This document shows, piece by piece, positions 44,930 to 54,425 of a stretch of 64,000 nucleotides of DNA. The stretch spans positions 4,092,001 through 4,156,000 of the forward strand of contig NZ_CP031417.1 of assembly GCF_003367395.1 (NCBI RefSeq), given 5' to 3'. This stretch comes from Pseudolabrys taiwanensis (lineage in GTDB: Bacteria; Pseudomonadota; Alphaproteobacteria; Rhizobiales; Xanthobacteraceae). The position numbers were made by a program, and so were the translations under genes. Below the pieces are notes generated by a model. It saw only the letters and a list, made by a program, of their open reading frames with translations. It was not told the DNA's origin and did no database searches. How positions within the stretch are numbered: the first letter of the stretch is position 1; each line of letters opens with the position of its first letter.

Positions 44930-45612
44930 GCGCGCCGGCGCCGTTTTCGGCGGGGCGGTATGCGTGCGAGGCTGGCTCCGGCCCGGGCCCCGGGATCGGG
45001 CATCGGCGAATGGCGGCCCCAAGCCGACGGCACCCCGCGAAAAATATTCCTATCCCCTCTTGCCTGGTCTTCAAGCTAAGAATATCGTCCTTGCATCCGG
45101 CTCGACCGAGGGCGCTGTCATGAGGCGTCATGCTGGCGGAGCCGGATGCGGCGCTCGCGGGTGGAGGCCCTTACGCAACCTCCGCTCCCGAGCGGCGGCG
45201 GATCCCGCCCGGGGGCACTAGGACCCCCTGCGAGGAGCTCGCTGACACCGAGGTCCCACACGCTTTGGATGGGCCTCCGTTGAAAGCGCGGCCCGCCGTT
45301 GGAAACCGCCGCGATGGCGCGCCTTGCGGCGCCCGCGCTTCGGCAACGAGGCGCGGTTTTACGAAGAAACGTCGCGCCGCAGGGCGCGCCGTCTCCCTCC
45401 CGTGACGGGAGGGCCAAGGGAGGAAGGGCGTACCCGGCGCCTGCCAAACAATACGGCGGCGGAGCTTTGCGCAATCGGCCCATCCGCGGCGCATGCGGAG
45501 CCCTTGACCGCCGCTGCCATCCTGAGTTCAACACACGGTCACCGCGCCGTTGACCGTCGACGGCGGCCGGGCGCCTGCCCGGGTCGGAAGATCCCGATAG
45601 AAAGAGTTCTCA
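44930..45612. other. 683-bp GC-rich intergenic region upstream of argG
   Basis: It has no convincing gene. It contains a perfect hairpin CCCTCCCG-TGA-CGGGAGGG at 45395-45413 and several GC-rich inverted motifs (GGCGCGCC, GCGCCGC). The minus strand has open frames with an unusual Arg/Pro/Ala-rich composition, from about 45534 back to 45118, lacking ribosome sites. It may be a dispersed repeat or an RNA leader. Confidence 0.45.
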
Positions 45613-46857
45613 ATGCCCAACGGCGACGCCAAGAAGTCCGTCAAGAAAGTCGTGCTGGCCTATTCCGGCGGCCTCGATACCTCGATCATCCTGAAGTGGC
45701 TGCAGACCACCTATGGCTGCGAGGTGGTGACCTTCACTGCCGATCTCGGCCAGGGCGAGGAGCTCGGCCCGGCCCGTGAAAAGGCGCTGCGCGCAGGCAT
45801 CAAGCCGGAGAACATCTTCATCGAGGACCTGCGCGAGGAATTCGTCCGCGATTTCGTCAATCCGATGTTCCGCGCCAACACGGTCTATGAGGGTCAGTAC
45901 CTGCTCGGCACGTCGATCGCGCGGCCGCTGATCGCCAAGAAGCAGATCGAGATCGCCCGCAAGGTCGGCGCCGACGCCGTGTGCCACGGCGCCACGGGCA
46001 AGGGTAACGACCAGGTCCGTTTCGAACTTTCGTATTACGCGCTCGAGCCGTCCATCAAGATCATCGCGCCGTGGCGCGAGTGGACCTTCAAGGGCCGCGA
46101 AGAACTTCTGAAGTTCGCGCGCGATCACCAGATCACCATCACCAAGGACAAGGAAGGCGAGGCGCCGTTCTCGGTCGACGCCAACCTGTTGCACTCGTCG
46201 TCGGAAGGCAAAGTGCTCGAAGATCCGGCCAAGGAAGCGCCGGGCATTGTCTATCAGCGCACCATTTCGCCGATGGACGCGCCAGACCAGCCGACCGAGA
46301 TCACCATCGGTTTCAAGAAGGGCGACGCCGTGAGCCTCAATGGCGAGGCGATGTCGCCGGCGACCTTGCTCGCGCGGCTCAACGATCTCGGCAAGGCCAA
46401 TGGCATCGGCAGGCTCGATCTGGTCGAGAACCGCTTCGTCGGCATGAAGTCGCGCGGCGTCTACGAGACCCCCGGCGGCACCATCCTGCTGCAGGCTCAT
46501 CGTGCCATCGAGTCGATCACGCTCGACCGCGGCGCCGGCCATCTCAAGGACGAATTGATGCCGCGTTATGCCGAGATGATCTACAACGGCTTCTGGTTCA
46601 CACCCGAACGCGAGATGCTGCAGGCGCTGATCGATAAGTCGCAAGAGATGGTCGAGGGCGAAGTGCGGCTCAAGCTCTACAAGGGCAACGTCATCGTCAC
46701 CGGCCGTGAAAGCCCGGCTTCGCTTTATTCGTCGACGCTCGTCACCTTCGAGGACGACAAGGGCGCCTACGATCAAAAGGATGCCGAAGGCTTCATCCGG
46801 CTCAACGCGTTGCGGCTGCGCACGCTCGGCCAGCGCAATAAGAAGCTGAATGGGTAA
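45613..46857 (+). CDS. argG: Argininosuccinate synthase
   Basis: 414 residues. The ATP pyrophosphatase loop AYSGGLDTS lies at 16-24, followed by [13 protein letters not shown], the citrulline/aspartate-site motifs [14 protein letters not shown] and [19 protein letters not shown]. The enzyme joins citrulline and aspartate in arginine synthesis. The ATG follows an AAAGAG ribosome site. The unusually long 683-bp gap upstream is described separately. Confidence 0.97.
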   Translation: MPNGDAKKSVKKVVLAYSGGLDTSIILKWLQTTYGCEVVTFTADLGQGEELGPAREKALRAGIKPENIFIEDLREEFVRDFVNPMFRANTVYEGQYLLGTSIARPLIAKKQIEIARKVGADAVCHGATGKGNDQVRFELSYYALEPSIKIIAPWREWTFKGREELLKFARDHQITITKDKEGEAPFSVDANLLHSSSEGKVLEDPAKEAPGIVYQRTISPMDAPDQPTEITIGFKKGDAVSLNGEAMSPATLLARLNDLGKANGIGRLDLVENRFVGMKSRGVYETPGGTILLQAHRAIESITLDRGAGHLKDELMPRYAEMIYNGFWFTPEREMLQALIDKSQEMVEGEVRLKLYKGNVIVTGRESPASLYSSTLVTFEDDKGAYDQKDAEGFIRLNALRLRTLGQRNKKLNG

Positions 46858-46871
46858 TACGAGGTGAAGTG

Positions 46872-47285
46872 ATGCGTCCTGGCGTCGTGGTGTTGGGCTT
46901 GCTGTCGTTTGGGTTTCTGCTCGCTGCGTGCTCGAGCGACAGCAATAAAACTGCGGAAGATCCGAACGTCTTCCCGAAGGACTACCAACGCGAACTGCTG
47001 CTGACGCTCACCAACAAGCTCGACGATCCGACCAACGTGAAGGATGCCGGCATTACCGATCCGGTCTTGCGGCAGGCGGGCAAAGAGCAGCGCTATACGG
47101 TGTGCGTGCGTTACAACGCCCGTAACGGCAGTCGCCACTACGAGGGCGTGAAAGAGCGCATCGCTTACTACTACGGTGGTTCGCTCAATCAGCTTATCGC
47201 CGCCGACCAAGGGCAGTGCCAGGGCGCCGTCTACAAGCCGTGGCCCGAACTGGAAAAGTATTGCCTGGCGAAGAGCTGCAGCTAG
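46872..47285 (+). CDS. Small lipoprotein of unknown function
   Basis: 137 residues from ATG 46872 (GTG 46869 would add one residue). A lipoprotein signal (LGLLSFGFLLAAC, lipobox LAAC) precedes a mature domain with KDYQRELLLTLTNKLDDPTNVKDAG, RYTVCVRYNARN and a C-terminal cysteine pair KYCLAKSCS. Sequences of this kind are annotated as hypothetical lipoproteins in rhizobia. It follows argG by 14 bases and ends before a strong terminator, so it may share the argG transcript. Confidence 0.78.
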   Translation: MRPGVVVLGLLSFGFLLAACSSDSNKTAEDPNVFPKDYQRELLLTLTNKLDDPTNVKDAGITDPVLRQAGKEQRYTVCVRYNARNGSRHYEGVKERIAYYYGGSLNQLIAADQGQCQGAVYKPWPELEKYCLAKSCS

Positions 47286-47323
47286 CGGCGCGAAACGCCT
47301 CGATCCGTCACCGCAAAAAAGAG

Positions 47324-47351
47324 AACCGACCGGCGGTGCCGGTCGGTTTCT
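47324..47351. terminator. Bidirectional terminator between the lipoprotein and twin small genes
   Basis: A perfect 11-bp stem AACCGACCGGC / GCCGGTCGGTT with loop GGT. A run of six A residues lies just upstream on the plus strand, giving a T-run on the minus strand. It can end both the argG-lipoprotein transcript and the small genes read from the other side. Confidence 0.85.
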
Positions 47352-47369
47352 TGGACGAGTGCGCGCTTA

Positions 47370-47603
47370 TCACTCGCGGGAGATACGATTGAAGAGCGCT
47401 TGCTCATCCTTGGTGAAGGCCGGGCGGACCGCTTGATGGCGGCTGTCGAGCACCTGGGCGTGTGCCAGGAGAGCCTGGTCGACGGGCGCCTGAACCTGCG
47501 CCGTCACATTGGCGGTGCCGTATTCAGGATTGTAGGACTGCGCCAGGGCAGAGCCCGAGAGGGTGGCAGCCAGGACGGCCGCAAGGACATAGGTCTTGGT
47601 CAT
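47370..47603 (-). CDS. Small secreted protein (twin 1)
   Basis: 77 residues with a signal peptide (KTYVLAAVLAATLSGSALAQ) and a short mature chain SYNPEYGTANVTAQVQAPVDQALLAHAQVLDSRHQAVRPAFTKDEQALFNRI. It is the second of two tandem minus-strand genes that are near-identical in the first 25 residues and closely similar throughout. It has no known domain. It probably arose by recent duplication of its neighbour. Confidence 0.75.
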   Translation of the reverse strand: MTKTYVLAAVLAATLSGSALAQSYNPEYGTANVTAQVQAPVDQALLAHAQVLDSRHQAVRPAFTKDEQALFNRISRE

Positions 47604-47653
47604 GGTCTTTCTCCGTAAGTCTCTAGATGTCGTGCGTTGTTGGGGGGATTTGG

Positions 47654-47890
47654 TTAGTAGGGGCGGATGCGGTTGAAGAGGGCCCGCTCATTGTCGGTGA
47701 AGGCCGGACGCACCACATGGCGGTGGTTATCGATCGCCTCGGCGTGAGCCTGCAGCGCCTGGTCGGCAACCGGGGCCTGGACCTCCGCCGTCACGTTGGC
47801 GGTGCCGAATTCCGGATTGTAGGACTGAGCGAGGGCGGAGCCCGACAGGGTGGCGGCCAGGATGGCAGCGAGGACGTAGGTCTTGGTCAT
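47654..47890 (-). CDS. Small secreted protein (twin 2)
   Basis: 78 residues from ATG 47890, after a GGGAGAC ribosome site. The signal peptide KTYVLAAILAATLSGSALAQ is nearly identical to that of twin 1. The mature part (SYNPEFGTANVTAEVQAPVADQALQAHAEAIDNHRHVVRPAFTDNERALFNRIRPY) differs at scattered sites and ends differently. It is the first gene of the pair, 50 bases ahead of twin 1. A divergent LysR gene starts 133 bases away. Confidence 0.78.
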   Translation of the reverse strand: MTKTYVLAAILAATLSGSALAQSYNPEFGTANVTAEVQAPVADQALQAHAEAIDNHRHVVRPAFTDNERALFNRIRPY

Positions 47891-47981
47891 GGTCTTGTCT
47901 CCCATTATCTATTCAGATCAGAGGGTTAGCCGTTATTGGCTGCCTCGATGATCCTGATATGGGACTGGAAGGCTTATTCGG

Positions 47982-48016
47982 TTAGCCTATATCTTTGGAT
48001 GTTATCCATCGGCTAA
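47982..48016. promoter_or_regulatory. Inverted repeats upstream of the LysR gene and the twin genes
   Basis: TTAGCC at 47982-47987 and GGCTAA at 48011-48016 form an inverted pair around the palindrome TGGAT-GTT-ATCCA (47996-48008). A further TTAGCC lies at 47926. The set is placed in the 132-bp divergent promoter space and could be a LysR binding site. Confidence 0.4.
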
Positions 48017-48022
48017 ACAGAT

Positions 48023-48937
48023 ATGCTCGACGGCCTTACGTTTGATCAGCTTCGTACTTTCATTGCGGCCGCAGACGAGCGGAGCTTCTCCGCGGCCGGC
48101 CGGAGGCTCGGCCGCGCGCAGTCGGTCATCAGCCAGACCCTGGCAAATCTCGAAGGGCAGCTTGGGGTTAAGCTGTTCGATCGCTCGGGCCGCTATCCCA
48201 CGCTCACCGAGCAGGGACGCGCCTTGCTCGATCTGGCGCGCGCCATCACGGGCGACGTGGATCTGTTCAAGGCGCACGCCAAGAGCCTCGCCGAAGGTCT
48301 CGAGCCGCAGCTCAATGTGGTCGTCGACGTGATGTTTCCGATCGCGGCATTGACCGATGCCGTCACCGGCTTCCATGCCAAGTTTCCCGAGACCCCCTTG
48401 CGTCTCGAAGTCGAAGCGCTCGGCGCCGTGGCGCAGTCTGTGCTCGACGGCTCATGCGAGCTCGGCATCATGGCCGCGGTGCCGCTCATCCCGGCGGAGT
48501 TTACGTCGGAGCATCTGTTTCCGGCCAAGCTGATCATGACGGCGGCGCCGACGCATCCGCTCGCGCAAGTGCCGCCGCCGATCCCGCAAGCCGAACTGGC
48601 CAAGCATCTGCAGATGGTTCTGTCCGACCGGTCGACCTTGTCGCGCGGCCGCGATTACGGCGTCATGTCGCCGCGCACCTGGCGGGTCACGGATCTCGGC
48701 GCCAAGCACGCTTTCATTCGGGCGGGTCTCGGTTGGGGCTCGTTGCCGGAGCACATCGCGCGCGCCGACCTCACCAGTGGCGCGCTCGTGCCGCTGACGT
48801 TGGAGAACGGGACTCCGGGCGGACTTTCCGTGGCAATGTCCGCCGTCTATCGGTCCGACGCGCCGCCGGGCCCGGCGGGCCGGTGGTTCATCGATCGGCT
48901 GCTCGCGCAGGCGAATGGCAAGGGCAAACCGCGCTGA
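48023..48937 (+). CDS. LysR-family transcription regulator (1)
   Basis: 304 residues. The N-terminal winged helix-turn-helix FDQLRTFIAAADERSFSAAGRRLGRAQSVISQTLANLEGQLGVKLFDR is followed by the LysR substrate-binding domain to the C-terminus. It likely activates or represses the neighbouring divergent gene pair, and itself. The effector is unknown. It begins 132 bases from the start of twin 2. Confidence 0.92.
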   Translation: MLDGLTFDQLRTFIAAADERSFSAAGRRLGRAQSVISQTLANLEGQLGVKLFDRSGRYPTLTEQGRALLDLARAITGDVDLFKAHAKSLAEGLEPQLNVVVDVMFPIAALTDAVTGFHAKFPETPLRLEVEALGAVAQSVLDGSCELGIMAAVPLIPAEFTSEHLFPAKLIMTAAPTHPLAQVPPPIPQAELAKHLQMVLSDRSTLSRGRDYGVMSPRTWRVTDLGAKHAFIRAGLGWGSLPEHIARADLTSGALVPLTLENGTPGGLSVAMSAVYRSDAPPGPAGRWFIDRLLAQANGKGKPR

Positions 48938-48946
48938 GGCGCGGGT

Positions 48947-50068
48947 CTAGCGCATCAATTCGCCCGACGGCGACGGCGGTTGTTCGGTCTGCACGAAGCG
49001 CAGATCGGGAGTGAGCGGTTCGCCGCGCGCCTTCTTGTCGGCGATCTCCGCCGCCACTTTCCGCATCTGCAGGAAACGAACCGGCGACGTCGGGTGTGTG
49101 CGCGCGAGCTGGATGCCGCTTGGATTCTTCATGGCCATCAAGCGCCACAGGTCCTCGACGCCCGTGAGATCGTAGCCGGCGCGTGCGATGTAGTAAGCGC
49201 CGACATAGTCCGCTTCGCGTTCGAAGGCCACGCTGTAGGCGCGGCCGCCGGCTTTGGTGAGCTCGCGGCGGAAGGCGCCGCCGGTTGAGATGCCGCCGAG
49301 CGCAAAGCCGCCGTCGATGGCCACGCCACCGGCGAAGCCGATCAGCGTGTTGATCTGCTGCTTCTCGATATGGCCGAGATTGGCGTGCGCCAGTTCGTGC
49401 CCGATGATGCTCGCGAGCTGCGCGTCCGTCTTGGCGAGCTCGACCATTCCCGACTGGATGATAATTTGCTCGCCATCTGTCGCCGCATTGGCCTCCTCCG
49501 CCGTCACATAATTGATCGGAATAGAGCAGCCCATCACCGGCGTGACCGTAACGGTTTGGTCTTCGTCCGCGCGGCGGATGACGGCCTCGACCGGTTTCGT
49601 GCCATTGCGGGCGAACCATTTGCGCAGCCATCGGGCGGTGCCGGTCACCGCAATGAGTTCGCCGTTGAGCGATATGATTTCATCGCCTTTGACGATACCG
49701 GCCTGCGCCGCAGGCGAACCGTCGGAAACCGAGATGACGGTCGGGCGTGACCAGGTCATGCCCAGCGCTTCGCGCGCATAGGAACGGTAGCGCCGCGGCA
49801 GGCTCTGCGGCGTCGTCGCATAGAGCCCGATCTGTGCGGCGACGTGCTCGCCGCAATCGGCAATGTTGGCGGTGCGGATGCGGAAGGCAACGTTGTCGAC
49901 GCGATGAAGCTGTCCGTAATATTCGCGCATCTGGGCGACCTGCTGGATACGACGTTCGGCGTCGATTTCGTTTTCCGGCAGTTGCGGCAGGCGCGAGATC
50001 GGCATGGCGCACTGCGCGCCAACGAGCGCGCTCGCGACCACCAATGACCAGCGACCCCAACGCAACAC
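48947..50068 (-). CDS. M48-family metalloprotease with PDZ domain
   Basis: 373 residues with an N-terminal signal or anchor (RWSLVVASALVGAQC, possibly lipidated at C20). A PDZ domain (about 105-180) is followed by the peptidase M48 site HELAH (224-228) and the third ligand E285 in EREAD. BepA and LoiP are periplasmic M48 examples in E. coli that act on outer-membrane proteins; a PDZ domain ahead of the peptidase is a distinct arrangement. A periplasmic protein-quality role is inferred. Confidence 0.88.
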   Translation of the reverse strand: MLRWGRWSLVVASALVGAQCAMPISRLPQLPENEIDAERRIQQVAQMREYYGQLHRVDNVAFRIRTANIADCGEHVAAQIGLYATTPQSLPRRYRSYAREALGMTWSRPTVISVSDGSPAAQAGIVKGDEIISLNGELIAVTGTARWLRKWFARNGTKPVEAVIRRADEDQTVTVTPVMGCSIPINYVTAEEANAATDGEQIIIQSGMVELAKTDAQLASIIGHELAHANLGHIEKQQINTLIGFAGGVAIDGGFALGGISTGGAFRRELTKAGGRAYSVAFEREADYVGAYYIARAGYDLTGVEDLWRLMAMKNPSGIQLARTHPTSPVRFLQMRKVAAEIADKKARGEPLTPDLRFVQTEQPPSPSGELMR

Positions 50069-50215
50069 TTCATTCCCCGCCCGGGCGAAGCTTGCGTTAG
50101 CTACATCCTATTGGCAAGCATGAGTTGTAGGCACTGGCCCGCCGGTTGTGCCGGGGCGGAGCGACGGGGTATCGCCCGCCGCTCATAACCTTCTGAATAA
50201 ACGTAGGTTCTCGGC

Positions 50216-51196
50216 CTAGCGCTTTTCTATGCCGGCCTTTTCGATGACGTCGGTCCAAAGTTTGATGTCGCCACGCATCTGCGCGTCCATCTGCTCGGGC
50301 GTGCTGGCGCGCGAGTCGATGCCGAGATCGAGCAGGCGTTTCTTTACGCCGGGATCGGCCACGACTTCGTGCAACGCCTTGTTGATCGTGGCGATGACGG
50401 CAGGCGGCGTTCCCGCCTTCACATAGTAGGAATTCCAAGACTGCGCGCGCAGGCCCTTCGCGCCCTGCTGGTCGGCCGTCTTCACGTCCGGCAAGGCAGG
50501 CGAAGGCGTCGGGCCCATCCAGGCGATCGGCCGCAATTTGCCGTCGGAAATGCCGCCTTTCAGCGCCGCATAGAAGTCGATGACCATCTGCACGTCATTG
50601 CGCAGCAGTGCGATGATCGCATCCGGCGTCGTCTTGAACGGCACGATGACGAAGTCGGCCTGCGCGGTCTGTTTGAGATAGTTGGCAGTCAGCATCTGCA
50701 CGCCGCCGCCGCTGATGACGCCGACGTTGAGCGTGCCCGGCTTTTCCTTCGATGCCTTCAGGAAGTCCTGCAGGGACTTGTACTGCGACTCGCCATTGGA
50801 GACGGCAAGGCAATCGAAATAGCCCATGGACGAAATCGGGGCGAAATCCTTGAGCGGATCGTAGCCGAGGTCTTTGTACAGCGGCACCGAGCTCGAGACG
50901 CCGCCCGTGAACAGGATGAGCGTGTAGCCATCGGCCGGCGCCGAGATCGCCGCCTTCGCAGCGGCAATGCCACCGGCCGCGGGCATGTTCTCGACGATGA
51001 AACGCTGGCCGAGCTTTTCGCCCAGCTTGTCGGCGACGATGCGTGTCGAGATGTCGCCAACGCCGCCGGCGCCGAGCGGCAGAATGATGCGGACGGGACG
51101 GTCGGGATATTTTTGCGCCGATGCGATCTGCGGCGCGCCGGCCACCAAGCCGGCCAACAGCGATAAACAAAGCAAACTGCGAACGGCATTCGCCAT
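50216..51196 (-). CDS. TctC/Bug-family tripartite tricarboxylate binding protein (3)
   Basis: 326 residues from ATG 51196, after a GGGAGGA ribosome site. Signal peptide ends PQIASAQ. Family motifs YPDRPVRIILPLGAGGVGDISTR, VENMPAAGGIAAAKAAISAPADGYTLI and the FVIVPFKTTPDAIIALLRNDVQMVI region are evident. It is a third orphan member in the window; no TctA or TctB genes are linked. Confidence 0.9.
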   Translation of the reverse strand: MANAVRSLLCLSLLAGLVAGAPQIASAQKYPDRPVRIILPLGAGGVGDISTRIVADKLGEKLGQRFIVENMPAAGGIAAAKAAISAPADGYTLILFTGGVSSSVPLYKDLGYDPLKDFAPISSMGYFDCLAVSNGESQYKSLQDFLKASKEKPGTLNVGVISGGGVQMLTANYLKQTAQADFVIVPFKTTPDAIIALLRNDVQMVIDFYAALKGGISDGKLRPIAWMGPTPSPALPDVKTADQQGAKGLRAQSWNSYYVKAGTPPAVIATINKALHEVVADPGVKKRLLDLGIDSRASTPEQMDAQMRGDIKLWTDVIEKAGIEKR

Positions 51197-51380
51197 AGCT
51201 GATCCTCCCATGAGGGCGGTCTTGTTCGCCGCCTGTTTTATGGACGCAGCTTGCGACAGGGCGGACCCGTCAATCAAGGGCGCGTTGCGCAGCGGAGCTG
51301 CTACGCGTGCCGATTGCGACATAACGAAAATGGCCGGGCTTTCGCCCGGCCATTCGCAAACTCTACGATGCTGCCGAGGC

Positions 51381-52166
51381 TTAGACTTGCCGGTCGACCA
51401 GCGCCTTCTTCAACTCGGCGATCTGCTTGGCCGGATTGAGGCCCTTCGGGCAGGCCTTCGAGCAGTTCATGATGGTGTGGCAGCGATAGAGGCGGAACGG
51501 ATCCTCGAGATTGTCGAGGCGTTCGCCGGTCGCTTCGTCGCGCGAGTCCTGCACCCAGCGGTTTGCCTGCAACAGTGCGGCCGGGCCGAGATAACGATCC
51601 GAATTCCACCAGTAGCTCGGGCAGGAGGTCGAGCAGCAGGCGCACAGGATGCACTCGTACATGCCGTCGAGCTTGTTGCGGTCCTCGTGGCTCTGGCGCC
51701 ATTCCTTCTCCGGCGTCGCCGTCGTCGTGTGCAGCCACGGCTCGATCGACGCGTACTGGGCGTAGAAGTTCTTCAGGTCCGGTACCAGATCCTTGACCAC
51801 CGGCTGGTGCGGCAGCGGATAGATCTTCACCGTGCCCTTCACATCGTCGGTCGCCTTGGTGCAGGCGAGGGTGTTGGTGCCGTCGATGTTCATCGCGCAC
51901 GACCCGCACACGCCTTCGCGGCAGGAGCGACGGAAGGTCAGCGTCGGATCGATGTTGTTCTTGATCCAGATGAGCGCGTCGAGAACCATCGGGCCGCAGT
52001 CGTTGCGGTCGACGTAATAGGTGTCGACGCGCGGATTGGCGCCGTCGTCCGGATTCCAGCGGTAGACGCGGAACTCGGTCTCTTCACCGGACTTGGCCTT
52101 CGGGCCGTGCGGCCACTTCTTGCCTTCGGTGATCTTGGAGTTCTTGGGCAGCGTAAATTCAGCCAT
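51381..52166 (-). CDS. sdhB: Succinate dehydrogenase iron-sulfur subunit SdhB
   Basis: 261 residues. The [2Fe-2S] motif CREGVCGSC and the [4Fe-4S]/[3Fe-4S] motifs [12 protein letters not shown] and [14 protein letters not shown] all retain their cysteines. It links FAD in SdhA to the quinone site in SdhCD. It is the last gene of the minus-strand sdhCDAB operon, 24 bases after sdhA. Confidence 0.97.
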   Translation of the reverse strand: MAEFTLPKNSKITEGKKWPHGPKAKSGEETEFRVYRWNPDDGANPRVDTYYVDRNDCGPMVLDALIWIKNNIDPTLTFRRSCREGVCGSCAMNIDGTNTLACTKATDDVKGTVKIYPLPHQPVVKDLVPDLKNFYAQYASIEPWLHTTTATPEKEWRQSHEDRNKLDGMYECILCACCSTSCPSYWWNSDRYLGPAALLQANRWVQDSRDEATGERLDNLEDPFRLYRCHTIMNCSKACPKGLNPAKQIAELKKALVDRQV

Positions 52167-52190
52167 GTGACGATCCGCGGGTTGGCGCGA

Positions 52191-54023
52191 TTAGTAAACG
52201 CGCGCTTTCGGTTCGATGTACGAGACTTCGTTGGTCAGCGTGTAGGTGTGGACGGGGCGGTAGTCGATCTTCACGTTGCCCTTCTCGTCCGCCCACGCCA
52301 GCGTGTGCTTCATCCAGTTCTTGTCGTCACGCTCGGGGAAGTCCTCACGCGCATGGCCGCCGCGGCTTTCGGTGCGGTTCTCGGCCGACTCCATCGTGAC
52401 CAGGGCCTGAACGATCAGGTTGTCCAACTCGAGAGTCTCGATCAGATCGGAATTCCAGATCAGCGAACGATCGTTGACCTTCACATCCGGCATGCCTTCG
52501 TAGACGTCGTGGATGAGCTTGACGCCTTCCTTCAGCACGTCGCCGGTGCGGAAGACGGCGCAGTTGTTCTGCATCACCCGCTGCATCTTGAGACGCAGTT
52601 CAGCGGTCGGCGTGCCGCCGGACGCGTAACGGCGGCCATCGAGCCGCGACAGCGCGAGGTCGGCCGAGTCCTTCGGCAGATCCGGCTGCTTCTCGCCGGG
52701 CTTGAGGATCTCGGCGCAACGCTGCGCGGCGGCGCGGCCGAACACCACGAGGTCGATCAGCGAGTTGGAGCCGAGGCGGTTGGCGCCATGCACAGAGACG
52801 CAGCCCGCTTCGCCGAGCGCCATCAGACCGGGGATCACCTGGTCCGGATTGCCGTCCTTCAGGGTGACCGCTTCGCCGTGATAGTTCGTGGCGATGCCGC
52901 CCATGTTGTAGTGCACGGTCGGCAGCACCGGGATCGGCTCGCGGGTCACGTCGACGCCGGCGAAGATGCGCGCGGTTTCGGAGATGCCTGGCAGGCGTTC
53001 GTGCAGCACCTTCGGATCGAGATGGTCGAGGTGCAGGAAGATGTGGTCCTTGTCCTTGCCGACGCCGCGGCCTTCGCGGATCTCCAGGGTCATGGAGCGC
53101 GAAACCACGTCACGCGAGGCGAGGTCCTTGGCCGACGGCGCGTAACGCTCCATGAAGCGCTCGCCTTCGGAGTTGGTCAGATAGCCGCCTTCGCCGCGCG
53201 AACCCTCGGTGATGAGGCAGCCCGCCGGATAGATACCGGTCGGGTGGAATTGAACGAATTCCATGTCCTGCATCGGCAGCCCGGCCCGCAGCACCATGCC
53301 GCCGCCGTCGCCGGTGCAGATGTGCGCGGAGGTGCAGGAGAAGTAGGCGCGGCCATAGCCGCCGGTCGCCAGAATGGTCTGGTTGGCGGCGAAGCGGTGG
53401 ATCGAGCCGTCGTCCATGTTCAGCGCGATGACGCCGCGGCAACGGCCTTCGCTGTCCATGATCAGGTCGATAGCGAAGTATTCGATGTAGAACTCGGCGT
53501 TATGGCGCAGCGCCTGGCCGTACATCGTGTGCAGCATCGCGTGGCCGGTGCGGTCCGCCGCGGCGCAGGTGCGCTGCGCGGTGCCCTTGCCGTAATGCGT
53601 GGTCATGCCGCCGAACGGGCGCTGATAGATCTTGCCGTCTTCCTCGCGGCGCGAGAACGGCAGGCCCCAGTGCTCGAGCTCATACACGGCAGCCGGCGCG
53701 TTGCGGCACATGTACTCGATCGAATCCTGGTCGCCGAGCCAGTCCGACCCCTTGACGGTGTCGTACATATGCCAGCGCCAGTCGTCCTCGCTCATATTGC
53801 CGAGCGCGGCGGCGATGCCGCCCTGCGCCGCGACGGTGTGCGAGCGGGTCGGGAACACCTTGGTGATGCAGGCCGTGCGCAAGCCGGCTTCCGAGCAGCC
53901 GACGACGGCGCGCAGGCCGGAGCCGCCGGCGCCGACCACGACGACATCGTAGCTGTGGTCTTCGATCGGATAGGCGCGGCCGTTTACTGCCGGTCCGCCA
54001 TTCGTTTTTTCATTGCCCGCCAT
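52191..54023 (-). CDS. sdhA: Succinate dehydrogenase flavoprotein subunit SdhA
   Basis: 610 residues. The nucleotide-binding loop GAGGSG (31-36) and the covalent-flavin histidine H62 in [16 protein letters not shown] are present, as are the substrate-site segments [23 protein letters not shown] and [22 protein letters not shown]. It oxidises succinate to fumarate in the citric-acid cycle. Three bases separate it from sdhD. Confidence 0.98.
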   Translation of the reverse strand: MAGNEKTNGGPAVNGRAYPIEDHSYDVVVVGAGGSGLRAVVGCSEAGLRTACITKVFPTRSHTVAAQGGIAAALGNMSEDDWRWHMYDTVKGSDWLGDQDSIEYMCRNAPAAVYELEHWGLPFSRREEDGKIYQRPFGGMTTHYGKGTAQRTCAAADRTGHAMLHTMYGQALRHNAEFYIEYFAIDLIMDSEGRCRGVIALNMDDGSIHRFAANQTILATGGYGRAYFSCTSAHICTGDGGGMVLRAGLPMQDMEFVQFHPTGIYPAGCLITEGSRGEGGYLTNSEGERFMERYAPSAKDLASRDVVSRSMTLEIREGRGVGKDKDHIFLHLDHLDPKVLHERLPGISETARIFAGVDVTREPIPVLPTVHYNMGGIATNYHGEAVTLKDGNPDQVIPGLMALGEAGCVSVHGANRLGSNSLIDLVVFGRAAAQRCAEILKPGEKQPDLPKDSADLALSRLDGRRYASGGTPTAELRLKMQRVMQNNCAVFRTGDVLKEGVKLIHDVYEGMPDVKVNDRSLIWNSDLIETLELDNLIVQALVTMESAENRTESRGGHAREDFPERDDKNWMKHTLAWADEKGNVKIDYRPVHTYTLTNEVSYIEPKARVY

Positions 54024-54026
54024 GAC

Positions 54027-54425
54027 TTAGACTCCAAACGAAAGCTTCAGGATGGCGAAGCAAGAGGCGAGGCCGACGGCGAAGCAGAAGAAGGTATTTC
54101 CCATCAGGCTCAAGAGCTTCAGCTTATCCTCGTGCACGTAGTCGAGGATGATTTCCTGCATACCGATCCACATGTGGTAGACGGTATTGACGATGAACAA
54201 CAACATGATCACGGCCACCAGCGGCGAGCCGAGGATCTGCACCACGGCGGCGTGACTGCGGCCGAGAAGACTGATCACGATCACGATCAGCGCGACGGAG
54301 AGGAACACGCCGGCGAAGCCGGTGACCCGCTGATGCCAGAAACCCGTCGTGCCGGAGTGGGCAGCGCCCAGGCCGCGCACGCGGCGCATCGGAGTACGCA
54401 TTTCGTTTGGACGCTGGCCGATCAT
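54027..54425 (-). CDS. sdhD: Succinate dehydrogenase membrane anchor SdhD
   Basis: 132 residues from ATG 54425, which overlaps the sdhC stop as ATGA. Three hydrophobic helices follow a short basic N-terminus; the region GTTGFWHQRVTGFAGVFLSVALIVIVI and VYHMWIGMQEIILDYVHEDKLKLLSLMGN with the conserved histidines and Asp-Tyr is typical. It helps bind haem b and quinone. Confidence 0.93.
   Translation of the reverse strand: MIGQRPNEMRTPMRRVRGLGAAHSGTTGFWHQRVTGFAGVFLSVALIVIVISLLGRSHAAVVQILGSPLVAVIMLLFIVNTVYHMWIGMQEIILDYVHEDKLKLLSLMGNTFFCFAVGLASCFAILKLSFGV

Noticed and set aside
45118..45534. Minus-strand open frame in the argG upstream region.
   Set aside because: There is no ribosome site or recognisable domain, and the Arg/Pro/Ala bias fits non-coding GC-rich DNA. 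It is reported only as an unexplained region.
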